From contig DATLXN010000015.1 in the NCBI GenBank assembly GCA_035575715.1, forward strand, positions 1-64,000: a stretch of DNA of 64,000 nt, written 5' to 3'. A program made the position numbers and the translations under genes. This stretch comes from JACCSI01 sp035575715. Its GTDB lineage: Bacteria > Acidobacteriota > Vicinamibacteria > Vicinamibacterales > UBA2999. Position 1 is the stretch's first letter; each line of letters opens with the position of its first letter. This document shows, piece after piece, positions 16,472 through 24,681 of the stretch. Below the pieces are notes generated by a model. That model was given only the letters and a program-made list of their open reading frames with translations, did no database searches and had not been told where the DNA came from.

Positions 16472-17122
16472 ATGAAATCATTTAGTGCGTTATTGATGTT
16501 TGCCGTTGCGCTCGCCGCTGTCGGCGGCGTGTTGTGGCTGGCGGGTAAGACCGAAGAGCGGCGCGCCTCCGCCGAGTACTCCCTGATCACGCTGCGCTAC
16601 GAGCGTGCCGCGACCGAGCTGGAAGCGGCGAAGGGCCCACCGCTATTGGAGCCACTGCTGGCTCGGCTGGGTAGCGGCCGCGATAACAGCGTCGCCACTG
16701 CGCATTACTGGAACGGCGATTTCGAACCGGTGGCCGCAACCGAGGATCCCGACCTGCAGTTGCTCGCTGCCAACGCCGAGTACCGCGCGCTGCGCACGAC
16801 CGGTGCCCCGTGGCAGGTAGCGGTCGGGAAACTCGACGCGATTGCCAAGCGTTACGCCGACATTCTGCGCACCGACCCGGGTAACGAAGACGCGGCGTAC
16901 AATTTTGAGTTTGTCCTCCGCCTGCGCGCGCTATTGACCCGCGCCCGTCAGAATCTGCCTGCGACAACGCCTGCCGCGACGCTCACCGTGCACGGCTTCG
17001 CCGGCGCGCCGCCGCAGGAAAGCGACATGAAGAAATTCAAGATGATCGTCCCGATGATGCCGGACGAACGGCAGGAAGCGGAAGAAGCGGGACGCTCCGG
17101 GCGGAAGATTCGCAAGGGGTAG
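16472..17122 (+). CDS. Small membrane-anchored protein of the MoxR/VWA operon
   Basis: A 216-residue protein with an N-terminal signal anchor (about residues 4-24) and a mainly helical, Ala/Glu/Arg-rich remainder. The segment PGNEDAAYNFEFVLRLRALL resembles the helical TPR-like region of BatC/BatE proteins, which sit in the same place between or beside the VWA genes. I cannot assign a family firmly. The C-terminal 30 residues are Lys/Arg/Glu-rich. It starts 9 nt after batA-like and ends 9 nt before the next GTG, so it belongs to the operon. Confidence 0.6.
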   Translation: MKSFSALLMFAVALAAVGGVLWLAGKTEERRASAEYSLITLRYERAATELEAAKGPPLLEPLLARLGSGRDNSVATAHYWNGDFEPVAATEDPDLQLLAANAEYRALRTTGAPWQVAVGKLDAIAKRYADILRTDPGNEDAAYNFEFVLRLRALLTRARQNLPATTPAATLTVHGFAGAPPQESDMKKFKMIVPMMPDERQEAEEAGRSGRKIRKG

Positions 17123-17136
17123 AAGTGCTAAGTGCC
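17123..17136 (+). repeat. Two-unit 7-bp repeat (AAGTGCT/AAGTGCC) carrying the GTG start
   Basis: AAGTGCT followed by AAGTGCC, the same unit as the long arrays at 23005-23080 and 23823-23858. The second copy supplies the GTG start codon of the downstream VWA gene. Confidence 0.45.
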
Positions 17137-18244
17137 GACTAGCTTAGATCTCGCAGCGCTGCGCTTTGCGCAGCCGGCGTTCCTGGCGCTGCTGGCGTTC
17201 CCGGCCCTGCTCCTGCTGATCTGGATCTGGCAGGCGTGGCGGCGGCGCGGTGACGTGAGCCGGATGCGGCGCCATCGCCATCTGCCCCAAGCGGCAGCCA
17301 CCGAACGGCTCCCGGTGCTCGGCGATCTCGTGTTCTGGTTGTTCATGATTCTCGCCGTGTCGAGCGCGATCATCGCGATTGCGCGTCCGGTGGCGGTGGC
17401 GTCGATGCTGCGCACCAGCGGCATCGACCTGGTCATCCTGCAGGACGGGTCGGCGTCGATGCGGGTCCGCGACATGCGCAGCACGCGCTGGCAGCGCTCG
17501 ATGGGCTTCCTGCGCACGCTTGCCGAATCACTGCAGTGGGAAGACGATCGGATTTCGCTGGCGCTGTTCGCCTCGATCGCCACGCCGCAGGTCCGCCTGA
17601 CGCGCGACCCCAACACGTTCTTCTTTTTTCTCGATCACCTCGAGACCGAACCGCCGTTTCGCGTCGAAGACGACACCTCGTGGGACACCAACATCGAACG
17701 GGGCATCTATTGGGGGTTGCGACTGATCGAACGTGACGAGGAAATGCGGAAGGTCAAGGCGCCGGCGCAGACCCGCAACCCGACCGCGTTCGTCCTGATC
17801 TCCGATGGGCAGGCGTGGAGCGGATCGGTGGCCAAGTCGATCGCGCTCGCGCAGGAGCGGCGCATCCCGCTGTTTGTCATCGGTGTCGGCACCACGGCCG
17901 GCGGAATTATCCCCGAGCCGAATCGCGATCCGGCTCGGTCGGCGGTCTCCTCCGCGCTCGATCGCGCGTCGCTGGCCGTCATCGCCACCGCCGGCGGCGG
18001 CCGCTACTTCGAGCTCGATCGCGACTCCGATCGCGACATCGCCAACACCATCATCGATGCGACCCGGCGACGCGCGCAGGCCGGAACCGTCGACGAGACG
18101 ACGCGCGATCTGTATTGGTCGGCACTGGCGGCTGCGGCGACGTGTCTCGGCCTTGGGGTGCTGTTCCTCCGCGATCGCGCCTCGCTTGGTCTCCAGCTCG
18201 CCGCGGGCGTGGTCGCGCTGCTCGCGCTGTCGCGCGTGTCGTAA
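17132..18244 (+). CDS. VWA-domain membrane protein (BatB-like)
   Basis: A 370-residue protein with the BatA/BatB layout. Two N-terminal helices lie near residues 12-32 and 63-88, the VWA domain covers about 95-320, and a last helix pair is near 330-368. The MIDAS is DGSASM (near residue 107), the Thr region is SWDTNIERGI, and the Asp is in FVLISDGQAW. Together with the first VWA protein it probably forms the membrane complex served by the upstream MoxR. The GTG start at 17132 lies in a small 7-bp repeat. It is the last gene of the operon, and its stop is 1 nt from the stop of the converging BNR gene. Confidence 0.82.
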   Translation: MPTSLDLAALRFAQPAFLALLAFPALLLLIWIWQAWRRRGDVSRMRRHRHLPQAAATERLPVLGDLVFWLFMILAVSSAIIAIARPVAVASMLRTSGIDLVILQDGSASMRVRDMRSTRWQRSMGFLRTLAESLQWEDDRISLALFASIATPQVRLTRDPNTFFFFLDHLETEPPFRVEDDTSWDTNIERGIYWGLRLIERDEEMRKVKAPAQTRNPTAFVLISDGQAWSGSVAKSIALAQERRIPLFVIGVGTTAGGIIPEPNRDPARSAVSSALDRASLAVIATAGGGRYFELDRDSDRDIANTIIDATRRRAQAGTVDETTRDLYWSALAAAATCLGLGVLFLRDRASLGLQLAAGVVALLALSRVS

Positions 18245-18245
18245 C

Positions 18246-21200
18246 TTATTTCACTTCCGGTTTCACTTCCGGTTTTGGCTTCGCGGCCGGGTCGACCGCT
18301 TCGACCCTCTCGCGCTTGAGCGCCGCATTCAAACGCGGCACCTCGTTCTTCTCCGTCGTCCGCATCTGCTGCAGCTGCTTCTCGAGTTCCGCCGACAGCT
18401 CCTTGAACACTTCGTAGGTCTGATCGGTCGGCTTGTGGTCGGCGCTCTCGATGATCCCCATCAGCGCGGCAATTTTGTTGTTCAGGCGAATCGGGTAATT
18501 GAGCGGATCCTGGGAGCTGCGATTGCGCACCTGGTAAATCTCTTCTTCGACGAGCGCCAGCGGCTTGAGCAGGCCGTCGGCAATCTTCTGAATCTCCGCG
18601 CGGCGCCGTTCCGGAACCTTCTTCAGTCGCTCCTCGACCTGCGCGCGGACGCCGCGGATGCGCACCACAGCGTTATTGGCCTCACTCACCCGGTCACGGA
18701 CCTCCGCCGACAGCTTGAACTGTTCGTGCAGGTACTCCTCGGTAATGCCGTCGGCCTTGAGGCGAGGGTCGACGCCGATCGTGAAATCGCGCGATTTGCT
18801 TTCGCTGTTGGCGGTAATACGAACGCTGTATTTCCCTGGCGGCGATGCCGGCCCGCGCTGGGGCTGCGCCGCCCACATGATCATGCCCGGGAAGACCGCC
18901 GCGCCTTCCTGTCGAAGGTCCCACGTGAAACGGTTCATTCCCTTCTTGACGCTGACTCGCGGCGCGACCGCGCCGAAGCCACCACCACCCCCAGGCGTAG
19001 GTGCCGGATCTTTAGGCGAGCCGGTGAACGACCGCAGCACCTTGCCGCCACCGTCCATGAATTCCACTTTGACCTCGTCCGCATCCTTGCCCAGGTAGTA
19101 ATCGACAGCAATGTTGTTATCGCGGCCGCGCAGGGGATGATTCGGTTGAAAGACGTGCAGCGCGTTCTGCGTGATGTCGCCGGCCGCCTGGCGCAGCACG
19201 TTGATGTCATCAAGGATGTAAAAACCGCGCCCGTGCGTGCCGATCACCAGGTCGCGCTCTTCGACGACGATGCCGTGCACTGGTGTCACGGGAAGATTCA
19301 ATTTTAACGACTGCCAGGTAGCCCCATCGTTGAACGAGATGTACATCCCCGTCTCGGTACCCAGATACAACAGGCCGCGTCGCTTAGGGTCTTCGCGAAT
19401 GGTGCGCGCGAAATCGGTTTCGGGAATGCCCGTGGTGATCTTCTGCCACGACTTGCCGAAGTCGGCCGTCTTGAACACATATGGCCGGCGATCGCCCTGC
19501 TGATAGCGATTGCCTGCCAGGTAGGCGACGCCGTTCTGATGCGGTGACGCCTCGATCAGGCTGATCCGCGTGAAATCGGGCAAGTCTGACGGCGTCACCT
19601 TTTCCCAGTCGTTGCCGCCGTTGCGCGTGACGTGCACCCACCCATCATCTGACCCGGTCCAGATTGTGCCAGCGTCTTGCCGCGACGGCGCCACGCTGAA
19701 GATCACCGCGTACGTTTCAACGCCCGTCTGATCCTTGGTAATCGCCCCACCCGAGGCCTGCATCGTTTTGGGATCCGATCGCGTCAGGTTGGGACTGATC
19801 TTCTGCCAGCCCTGACCGCCATTGATGGTGCGCCACAGGTGCTGGGATGAGGCATACAGCACGCTCGGATCGATCGCCGAGAAGACAATCGGGAATGTCC
19901 ACTGGAAGCGTTCCTTGATGTCGATCGACGACCATCCCATCGGGTTGTTGGGATAAATATGGATCGCGCGCTGCTGGCCGGTATCGCGATCGAGGCGGCT
20001 TAAGTACCCGCCGTAACTACCCGCGTAAAACACCGCCGTGTCTCTGGGATCCGGTGCGATGTAGCCGCTTTCGCCGCCGCCGACGGCGTAGAAAATCGGC
20101 GGCAAGCTGCCTTCTCCGGCGCCGGGATTATTCTGGCTGCCGACGCACGCCGTACTGTTGTCCTGCTGCGCACCGCAGACGTGATACGGCACGTGCCTGG
20201 TCGTGAACACGTTGTAGAACTGGCCGGTCGCATACGCCTGGCCCGACCAGGTCTGTCCGCCATTGACCGTGACGTTACCGCCGCCATCGTTGGCCTGCAC
20301 CATGCGCTGGTTGTCGTTGGGCGCAATCCACAGATCGTGATTGTCGCCGTGCGGCGGACGTATCTGGGTCGGGAACGTCTTGCCACCATCGGTGGACTTG
20401 AAGAACTGGACGTTCAACACGTAGACCGTGTCCTTGTCGACCGGATCCGCGATGATGTGCGTGTAGTAGAACGCGCGCTGGCGGAGATTGCGGTCTTCGC
20501 TCCCCTTGCGCCACGTCGCGCCCGCGTCATCGGAAATGAACACACCGCCGTTCTCGTTTTCGATAATGGCGTAGACGCGATTGCTGTCTGCGCCGGAGAC
20601 CGACACGCCGACCCGTCCCCATACGCCGCTCGGCAGTCCGGCGTTCCTGGTGATTTCGGTCCAGGTGCTGCCGCCGTCGATCGACTTGAACAGGCCGCTG
20701 CCGGCGCCGCCACTGTCCATCGACCACGGCGTGCGCGACACTTCCCACGTCGCCGCATACAACACCTCAGGATTCCGCGGGTCCATCGTCAGATCGATCG
20801 CGCCGCTCCGATCGTTGCGGAAAAGCACGCGTTCCCAGGTCTTGGCGCCATCTTTGGAGCGATACACGCCGCGGTCGGGATGCGCCTCGTAGGAGTGGCC
20901 GAGCACCGCCGCATAGACCAGGTCCGGATTGGTCGGGTGGACACGGATCTTGCTGACCACTTCGGTGTTGGGCAATCCGGCGTGGGTCCAGGTCTTACCG
21001 CCATCGGCCGTTTTGTAGACGCCGTCACCTTGGATGATGTTGCCGCGGAAGCACGACTCACCCATTCCCGCATAAACAATGTCGGGATTCGAGGGAGCCA
21101 CGGCGAGCGCGCCAACCGAGGACGTGTTGAGGGTAGAGTCGGTCACCGGATTCCAAGTGTTGCCGTAGTCGGTGCTCTTCCATACGCCGCCACCGACTGC

Positions 21201-21419
21201 GCCGAAGTAGTACTCGTTCGGTCGCGAGGCGCTACCGGCGACCGCAATCGAGCGCCCGCCGCGAGCCGGTCCGATGTTGCGCCAGCGCATGCCGGCATAT
21301 AAATCGGGATTAACGGTGATTGGCGCTTGCGCGTGCAGCCTGGGCGCCAGTGGGACAGCGAACAGCGTGACCAGAAAAAGTACAGCCGCCGCCGCAGCTG
21401 TCGAAGACTTGAAGTGCAT
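18246..21419 (-). CDS. Secreted BNR/sortilin-like beta-propeller protein
   Basis: A 1057-residue exported protein. The signal peptide (about residues 5-28) ends in LHAQ. The body contains many BNR/VPS10-type blades with the ST.DGG.TW or S.D.G.TW pattern (SKDGAKTWERV, SIDGGSTWTEI, SDDAGATWRKG, FNDGATWQSL), spread over about 700 residues and enough for two propellers. A C-terminal Ig-like and helical portion (residues 750-1057) ends in KPKPEVKPEVK. Such proteins are often annotated as glycosyl hydrolases, but I see no catalytic motif. It is transcribed alone from a leaderless-type promoter, divergent from the DAO-Rieske gene. Confidence 0.85.
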   Translation of the reverse strand: MHFKSSTAAAAAVLFLVTLFAVPLAPRLHAQAPITVNPDLYAGMRWRNIGPARGGRSIAVAGSASRPNEYYFGAVGGGVWKSTDYGNTWNPVTDSTLNTSSVGALAVAPSNPDIVYAGMGESCFRGNIIQGDGVYKTADGGKTWTHAGLPNTEVVSKIRVHPTNPDLVYAAVLGHSYEAHPDRGVYRSKDGAKTWERVLFRNDRSGAIDLTMDPRNPEVLYAATWEVSRTPWSMDSGGAGSGLFKSIDGGSTWTEITRNAGLPSGVWGRVGVSVSGADSNRVYAIIENENGGVFISDDAGATWRKGSEDRNLRQRAFYYTHIIADPVDKDTVYVLNVQFFKSTDGGKTFPTQIRPPHGDNHDLWIAPNDNQRMVQANDGGGNVTVNGGQTWSGQAYATGQFYNVFTTRHVPYHVCGAQQDNSTACVGSQNNPGAGEGSLPPIFYAVGGGESGYIAPDPRDTAVFYAGSYGGYLSRLDRDTGQQRAIHIYPNNPMGWSSIDIKERFQWTFPIVFSAIDPSVLYASSQHLWRTINGGQGWQKISPNLTRSDPKTMQASGGAITKDQTGVETYAVIFSVAPSRQDAGTIWTGSDDGWVHVTRNGGNDWEKVTPSDLPDFTRISLIEASPHQNGVAYLAGNRYQQGDRRPYVFKTADFGKSWQKITTGIPETDFARTIREDPKRRGLLYLGTETGMYISFNDGATWQSLKLNLPVTPVHGIVVEERDLVIGTHGRGFYILDDINVLRQAAGDITQNALHVFQPNHPLRGRDNNIAVDYYLGKDADEVKVEFMDGGGKVLRSFTGSPKDPAPTPGGGGGFGAVAPRVSVKKGMNRFTWDLRQEGAAVFPGMIMWAAQPQRGPASPPGKYSVRITANSESKSRDFTIGVDPRLKADGITEEYLHEQFKLSAEVRDRVSEANNAVVRIRGVRAQVEERLKKVPERRRAEIQKIADGLLKPLALVEEEIYQVRNRSSQDPLNYPIRLNNKIAALMGIIESADHKPTDQTYEVFKELSAELEKQLQQMRTTEKNEVPRLNAALKRERVEAVDPAAKPKPEVKPEVK

Positions 21420-21425
21420 GGGCGG

Positions 21426-21431
21426 ATCATA
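21426..21431 (-). promoter_or_regulatory. TATGAT -10 element, leaderless start of BNR protein
   Basis: On the minus strand TATGAT ends 6 nt before the ATG at 21419, fixing that start rather than the longer frame from 21506, which would run into the divergent gene. Confidence 0.5.
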
Positions 21432-21486
21432 GATCAGCCGGTGCGGCCGCGGCCCGCACGGCTCCGCGTTTGCAGGGATAAGACGA

Positions 21487-23004
21487 ATGGCCCAGCTTGA
21501 CACCACGCCCTATTGGATCCGCACCTCATCCCCGGAAACGTTTCAGTCCATCGACCGCAACGTCACCGTCGACGTCGCCATCGTCGGGGGCGGCATCGTC
21601 GGCATCACGACCGCGTATTTGCTGAAGGCCGCCGGGCTGACCGTTGCATTACTCGAACGTCATGAATGCGCGAGCATTGATTCCGGTCACACGACTGCGC
21701 ATTTGACGATGGTCACCGACCTGTTGCTGTCGGACATCGTCGACCATTTCGATCGGCAGACCGCAACCGCGGTGTGGGACGCCGGGCGCGTCGCGATCGA
21801 TCAGATTGAAGCCAATATCCAGGCTGAGAACATCGACTGCCAGTTTGAGCGCGTGCCAGGCTTCCTGCACACCGCGCTGATGGGCGAGGGCGAATCGAAG
21901 GACTCACTGCGTCAACAGGCCGAGCTGGCCACGGAACTCGGCTTCCCTGCTGCGTATCAGGACGTCATCCATCCGTTTGGGTTCGCCGGCACGCGATTCG
22001 ACAACCAGGCGCTGTTCCATCCGCGACGATATCTCGCCGGGCTGCTAGCGACGATCGCCGGCGACGGCAGTCACGTCTTTGAATACAGCAATGCCGACGA
22101 AGTGACTGATGACCCGCTCACCGTTAAATCTGGGGAATACACCGTATCGTGCGGCTACGTCGTCCTGGCGACTCATAATCCGATCGTCGGTAAGGCGAAC
22201 GTCGCGAGCGCGACGTTGTTGCAGACCAAACTTGCGCTTTACACCAGCTATGCGTTGGGCGGACGTTTGCCGGCCGGGCAAATTCCGCACGGTTTGTACT
22301 GGGATACGGCAGACCCGTATCACTACCTGCGCGTGCATCCCGAGAGTGGTTACGACTACCTGATTTTTGGCGGTGAGGATCACAAGACCGGACAGGCCTC
22401 AGATACGCGCAATTGCTACGCCGCGCTGGAGGAGACGCTGCGCCGGGTGCTACCAACGATCGAGCTGACCGACCGATGGTCAGGCCAGGTGATTGAGACC
22501 AACGATGGCTTACCGTTCATCGGCGAGACGGCCGAGAAGCAGTTCGCGGCGACCGGGTTTGCCGGCAACGGCATGACTTTCGGCACACTGTCCGCAATCA
22601 TGGCGCGCGATGCCGTGATGCAGCGTAGTAATGCGTGGAAAGACATCTTCGACCCGGGTCGCACAAAAATTCGCGGCGCCGCGTGGGACTACGTGCGCGA
22701 AAACAAGGACTTCCCCTATTACCTGATTCGCGATCGCCTTGCGACCAAGCACGCCACGTCGTTGCGCGGTCTGCGGCCCGGGCAAGGCAAGGTCGTCGAT
22801 ATCAACGGACAGCGCACCGCCGCGTTCCGCGACGAACAAGGCGCGGTGACGTTGTGCTCGGCGGTCTGCACGCACATGGGGTGCGACGTGCACTGGAATC
22901 AGGCCGAGACGACGTGGGATTGCCCATGCCACGGGTCGCGATTTAAAACGGATGGCACGGTGATTTCGGGTCCGGCAGAAACTCCGCTCGAGGCGATCGA
23001 ATGA
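21487..23004 (+). CDS. FAD-dependent oxidoreductase with C-terminal Rieske [2Fe-2S] domain
   Basis: A 505-residue fusion. An N-terminal DAO-type FAD domain carries the dinucleotide motif VAIVGGGIVGITTAYLL (about residues 28-44) and an FAD-binding GFAGNGMTFGT near 358. It is followed by a Rieske domain whose ligands are CTHMGCDVHW and CPCHGSRF (about residues 459-487, C-x-H-x16-C-x2-H type). This fusion is common in soil bacteria and presumably passes electrons from an unknown substrate through FAD to the cluster, or the reverse. It is cytoplasmic and shows no signal peptide. AGGG lies 11 nt before the ATG. A 7-bp repeat array begins at its stop codon. Confidence 0.88.
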   Translation: MAQLDTTPYWIRTSSPETFQSIDRNVTVDVAIVGGGIVGITTAYLLKAAGLTVALLERHECASIDSGHTTAHLTMVTDLLLSDIVDHFDRQTATAVWDAGRVAIDQIEANIQAENIDCQFERVPGFLHTALMGEGESKDSLRQQAELATELGFPAAYQDVIHPFGFAGTRFDNQALFHPRRYLAGLLATIAGDGSHVFEYSNADEVTDDPLTVKSGEYTVSCGYVVLATHNPIVGKANVASATLLQTKLALYTSYALGGRLPAGQIPHGLYWDTADPYHYLRVHPESGYDYLIFGGEDHKTGQASDTRNCYAALEETLRRVLPTIELTDRWSGQVIETNDGLPFIGETAEKQFAATGFAGNGMTFGTLSAIMARDAVMQRSNAWKDIFDPGRTKIRGAAWDYVRENKDFPYYLIRDRLATKHATSLRGLRPGQGKVVDINGQRTAAFRDEQGAVTLCSAVCTHMGCDVHWNQAETTWDCPCHGSRFKTDGTVISGPAETPLEAIE

Positions 23005-23080
23005 AGTGCTAAGTGCTAGGTGATGAGTGCTCAGTGCAAGTGCTCAGTGCTCAGTGCTACGTGCTACGTGCTAACTGCTC
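23005..23080. repeat. 7-bp-period tandem array, AGTGCTA family
   Basis: About eleven units: AGTGCTA, AGTGCTA, GGTGATG, AGTGCTC, AGTGCA (6 nt), AGTGCTC, AGTGCTC, AGTGCTA, CGTGCTA, CGTGCTA, ACTGCTC. It begins directly after the TGA of the DAO-Rieske gene and its last units contain the stop codon of the converging membrane-protein gene (23071). Confidence 0.9.
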
Positions 23081-24120
23081 GTGTCAGTTCGTGCGATGAA
23101 TGCGAGGCCGACGGCGTTCCAGAAAAAAATGCGAATGCGGCGCACAAGCGCGAGGGTGACGCCGGCGGCCGGGTTCAGCAAGAGGGCTCCTGCGACCAGT
23201 GCCCCGCCCGCCTCGTCCACACCCACCCGATAGGGCACCATCTTGAACACCACCGCGATTAGCCGTCCGGTCGTCTCCAGTACAAAGGCCTGACTAAGAG
23301 AGATGTCATCGCCGCCAGGGAGGAGGCCGAGCACCAGGTAGACCTCGGCAACCGCAGCGACGTGAAACAGCCCTTCCCAACCGATCACCCGCAGGAGACG
23401 AGTGGCAGGCCACGCCAGCACGCCGTAGAAGTGCGATTCGACCTGTTCCAGTTGCTCGGCGGAGGCCTGCGCCCGCCCCGTCGCGCGGGTCAGGAGCCGG
23501 GCCAGCCGCGATAAGACCGCAGGACGACGCCGCGCAATGACAAATGCCGCGATGACCGCGAGTACGGCGCCGGCGAAGACGGCCTGCACGCCGCTACGCA
23601 GTTGTGCCGGCACATCGGTGAGTGCGATGAACACCGCCGCGCCCGCCGTCAACATCACGACCACTGACGCCATGTAAAAGGCGTTCTCGGCGGCCACCGA
23701 GACGATGGCCGTCACCGTCGACAGGCGATTCCGGACGAAGAGAATCTTGGCTGGCTCGCTCGCCAAAAACCCGAGCGGCGTGAGGTTGCCGAGCGCATCG
23801 CTGGCGAGGGTCGCCTTCCAGAAGTGCTGAGTGCTAAGTGCTGGAGTGCTAAGTGCCGGCGAGTTCGCAGAGTGTGCGCCGGCGGCGGTAATCGCGCTGA
23901 CGCACGCCATCCAGGCTCTCGCGCGTGCCGCAAAGCGCAACGCCCCAAGCGCAAGCACCACGACAAACCACCATCCGACCTGCCGCAAGCTGTCCTGCAC
24001 CGCGATCCAGCCGACGCGGCGGATCGTGATCACCAGCAAGATGCCACCGACCAGTGCGAGCGCGATATTGATGAGTGTGGCGCGACGACGACGCGGCGCG
24101 CTCGGGGGAGAGGAAATCAC
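23071..24120 (-). CDS. UPF0104 / lysylphosphatidylglycerol-synthetase-like membrane protein
   Basis: A 349-residue polytopic membrane protein of the LPG-synthase transmembrane/UPF0104 superfamily, with about eight hydrophobic segments. It has the family feature of an N-terminal helix followed by a conserved Arg/Trp-rich loop (TIRRVGWIAVQDSLRQVGWW) and a later ETTGRLIAVVFKMVPYRVGVDEAG. It may flip or transport a lipid; the function is unproven. A much longer frame to 24354 reads antisense to the histone-like gene and is rejected. The GTG at 24120, 11 nt after a TAGAAT, is chosen. A 7-bp array (23823-23858) is embedded in frame and encodes NSPALSTPALSTQHF in a loop. Confidence 0.78.
   Translation of the reverse strand: MISSPPSAPRRRRATLINIALALVGGILLVITIRRVGWIAVQDSLRQVGWWFVVVLALGALRFAARARAWMACVSAITAAGAHSANSPALSTPALSTQHFWKATLASDALGNLTPLGFLASEPAKILFVRNRLSTVTAIVSVAAENAFYMASVVVMLTAGAAVFIALTDVPAQLRSGVQAVFAGAVLAVIAAFVIARRRPAVLSRLARLLTRATGRAQASAEQLEQVESHFYGVLAWPATRLLRVIGWEGLFHVAAVAEVYLVLGLLPGGDDISLSQAFVLETTGRLIAVVFKMVPYRVGVDEAGGALVAGALLLNPAAGVTLALVRRIRIFFWNAVGLAFIARTDTSS
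23823..23858. repeat. 7-bp-period array inside the UPF0104 gene
   Basis: AGTGCTG, AGTGCTA, AGTGCTGG (8 nt), AGTGCTA, AGTGCCG, the same family as the array 740 bp away at 23005-23080. The total length keeps the reading frame open and adds a PALST-PALST repeat to the protein. Confidence 0.85.
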
Positions 24121-24131
24121 GGTCGGCGCTG

Positions 24132-24137
24132 ATTCTA
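24132..24137 (-). promoter_or_regulatory. TAGAAT -10 element for the UPF0104 gene
   Basis: On the minus strand TAGAAT lies 11 nt before the GTG at 24120. It is 26 nt from the forward -10 of the divergent histone-like gene. Confidence 0.45.
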
Positions 24138-24162
24138 TCTTCCGAACATCGGCGAGTGACGG

Positions 24163-24168
24163 TAATAT
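24163..24168 (+). promoter_or_regulatory. TAATAT -10 element, leaderless start of histone-like gene
   Basis: TAATAT ends 7 nt before the ATG at 24176; no Shine-Dalgarno sequence is present. Confidence 0.5.
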
Positions 24169-24175
24169 CACCGCC

Positions 24176-24487
24176 ATGGCAAAGCGAACTGCGGCGAAAA
24201 AGTCGACAGCAAAACGGTCATCCTCCGCGGCGCGCGGCGGTGCGAGGAAGTCAAGCGCGAAGAAGTCGGGTGCGAAGAAGTCCAGCGCCAAGAAGTCCGG
24301 CGCCAAAAAGCGCGCGAGCGCAAAGCGTGACACCGTCAACTCACCGACCGCCACTCTCTACGCCAAGCGCTCGACCCGCGGCCGGTTCACGGAAATGGAT
24401 GAAAAGGGCCGCTCACTGAAGGCCGACCGCACACGCAAGGCCAAAAAGAAAACCAAGTCGGGCTACGGCGATCAAGGAGATCGCTGA
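24176..24487 (+). CDS. Histone H1-like Lys/Ala-rich DNA-binding protein
   Basis: A 103-residue, extremely basic protein. The first 50 residues are a low-complexity run of Lys, Ala, Ser, Gly and Arg with five-residue periodicity (SGAKK, SSAKK, SGAKK), like the C-terminal tail of eukaryotic H1 and bacterial HctB/AlgP-type proteins. The second half (YAKRSTRGRFTEMDEKGRSLKADRTRKAKKK) is charged but less repetitive and looks like a small conserved domain. It probably binds DNA or RNA without sequence specificity and may compact the nucleoid. The ATG at 24176 is set by the -10 element; the longer in-frame sequence upstream is antisense to the UPF0104 gene. Confidence 0.75.
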   Translation: MAKRTAAKKSTAKRSSSAARGGARKSSAKKSGAKKSSAKKSGAKKRASAKRDTVNSPTATLYAKRSTRGRFTEMDEKGRSLKADRTRKAKKKTKSGYGDQGDR

Positions 24488-24555
24488 CGCCGGGGAGGCC
24501 TCTGGCAAGGACGCGAAAAGGGTTGTGTGGGCTGGAGAGTATTACCAGGGAAAAG

Positions 24556-24633
<78 letters not shown>

Positions 24634-24681
24634 CACGAACAGATAGTCTAACCAAAAGCACCACTCCTGGCTAGCTTTTCT

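Noticed and set aside
17805..19307. A 500-codon plus-strand frame spanning the second VWA gene and the BNR gene
   Set aside because: It crosses two well-supported genes in the wrong frame or strand and has a Ser/Arg-rich, featureless sequence.
20181..21302. A 373-codon plus-strand frame within the BNR gene
   Set aside because: It is antisense to repeated, recognisable BNR blades and shows no motif of its own.
23005..23080. Possible CRISPR array
   Set aside because: The units are 7 nt, degenerate and contiguous; there are no 25-40 nt repeats with unique spacers and no cas genes.
24121..24354. N-terminal extension of the UPF0104 protein with repeated FLAPDFLALDFFAPDF-like residues
   Set aside because: It is the antisense reading of the Lys/Ala repeat of the histone-like gene; a better start with a -10 element exists at 24120.
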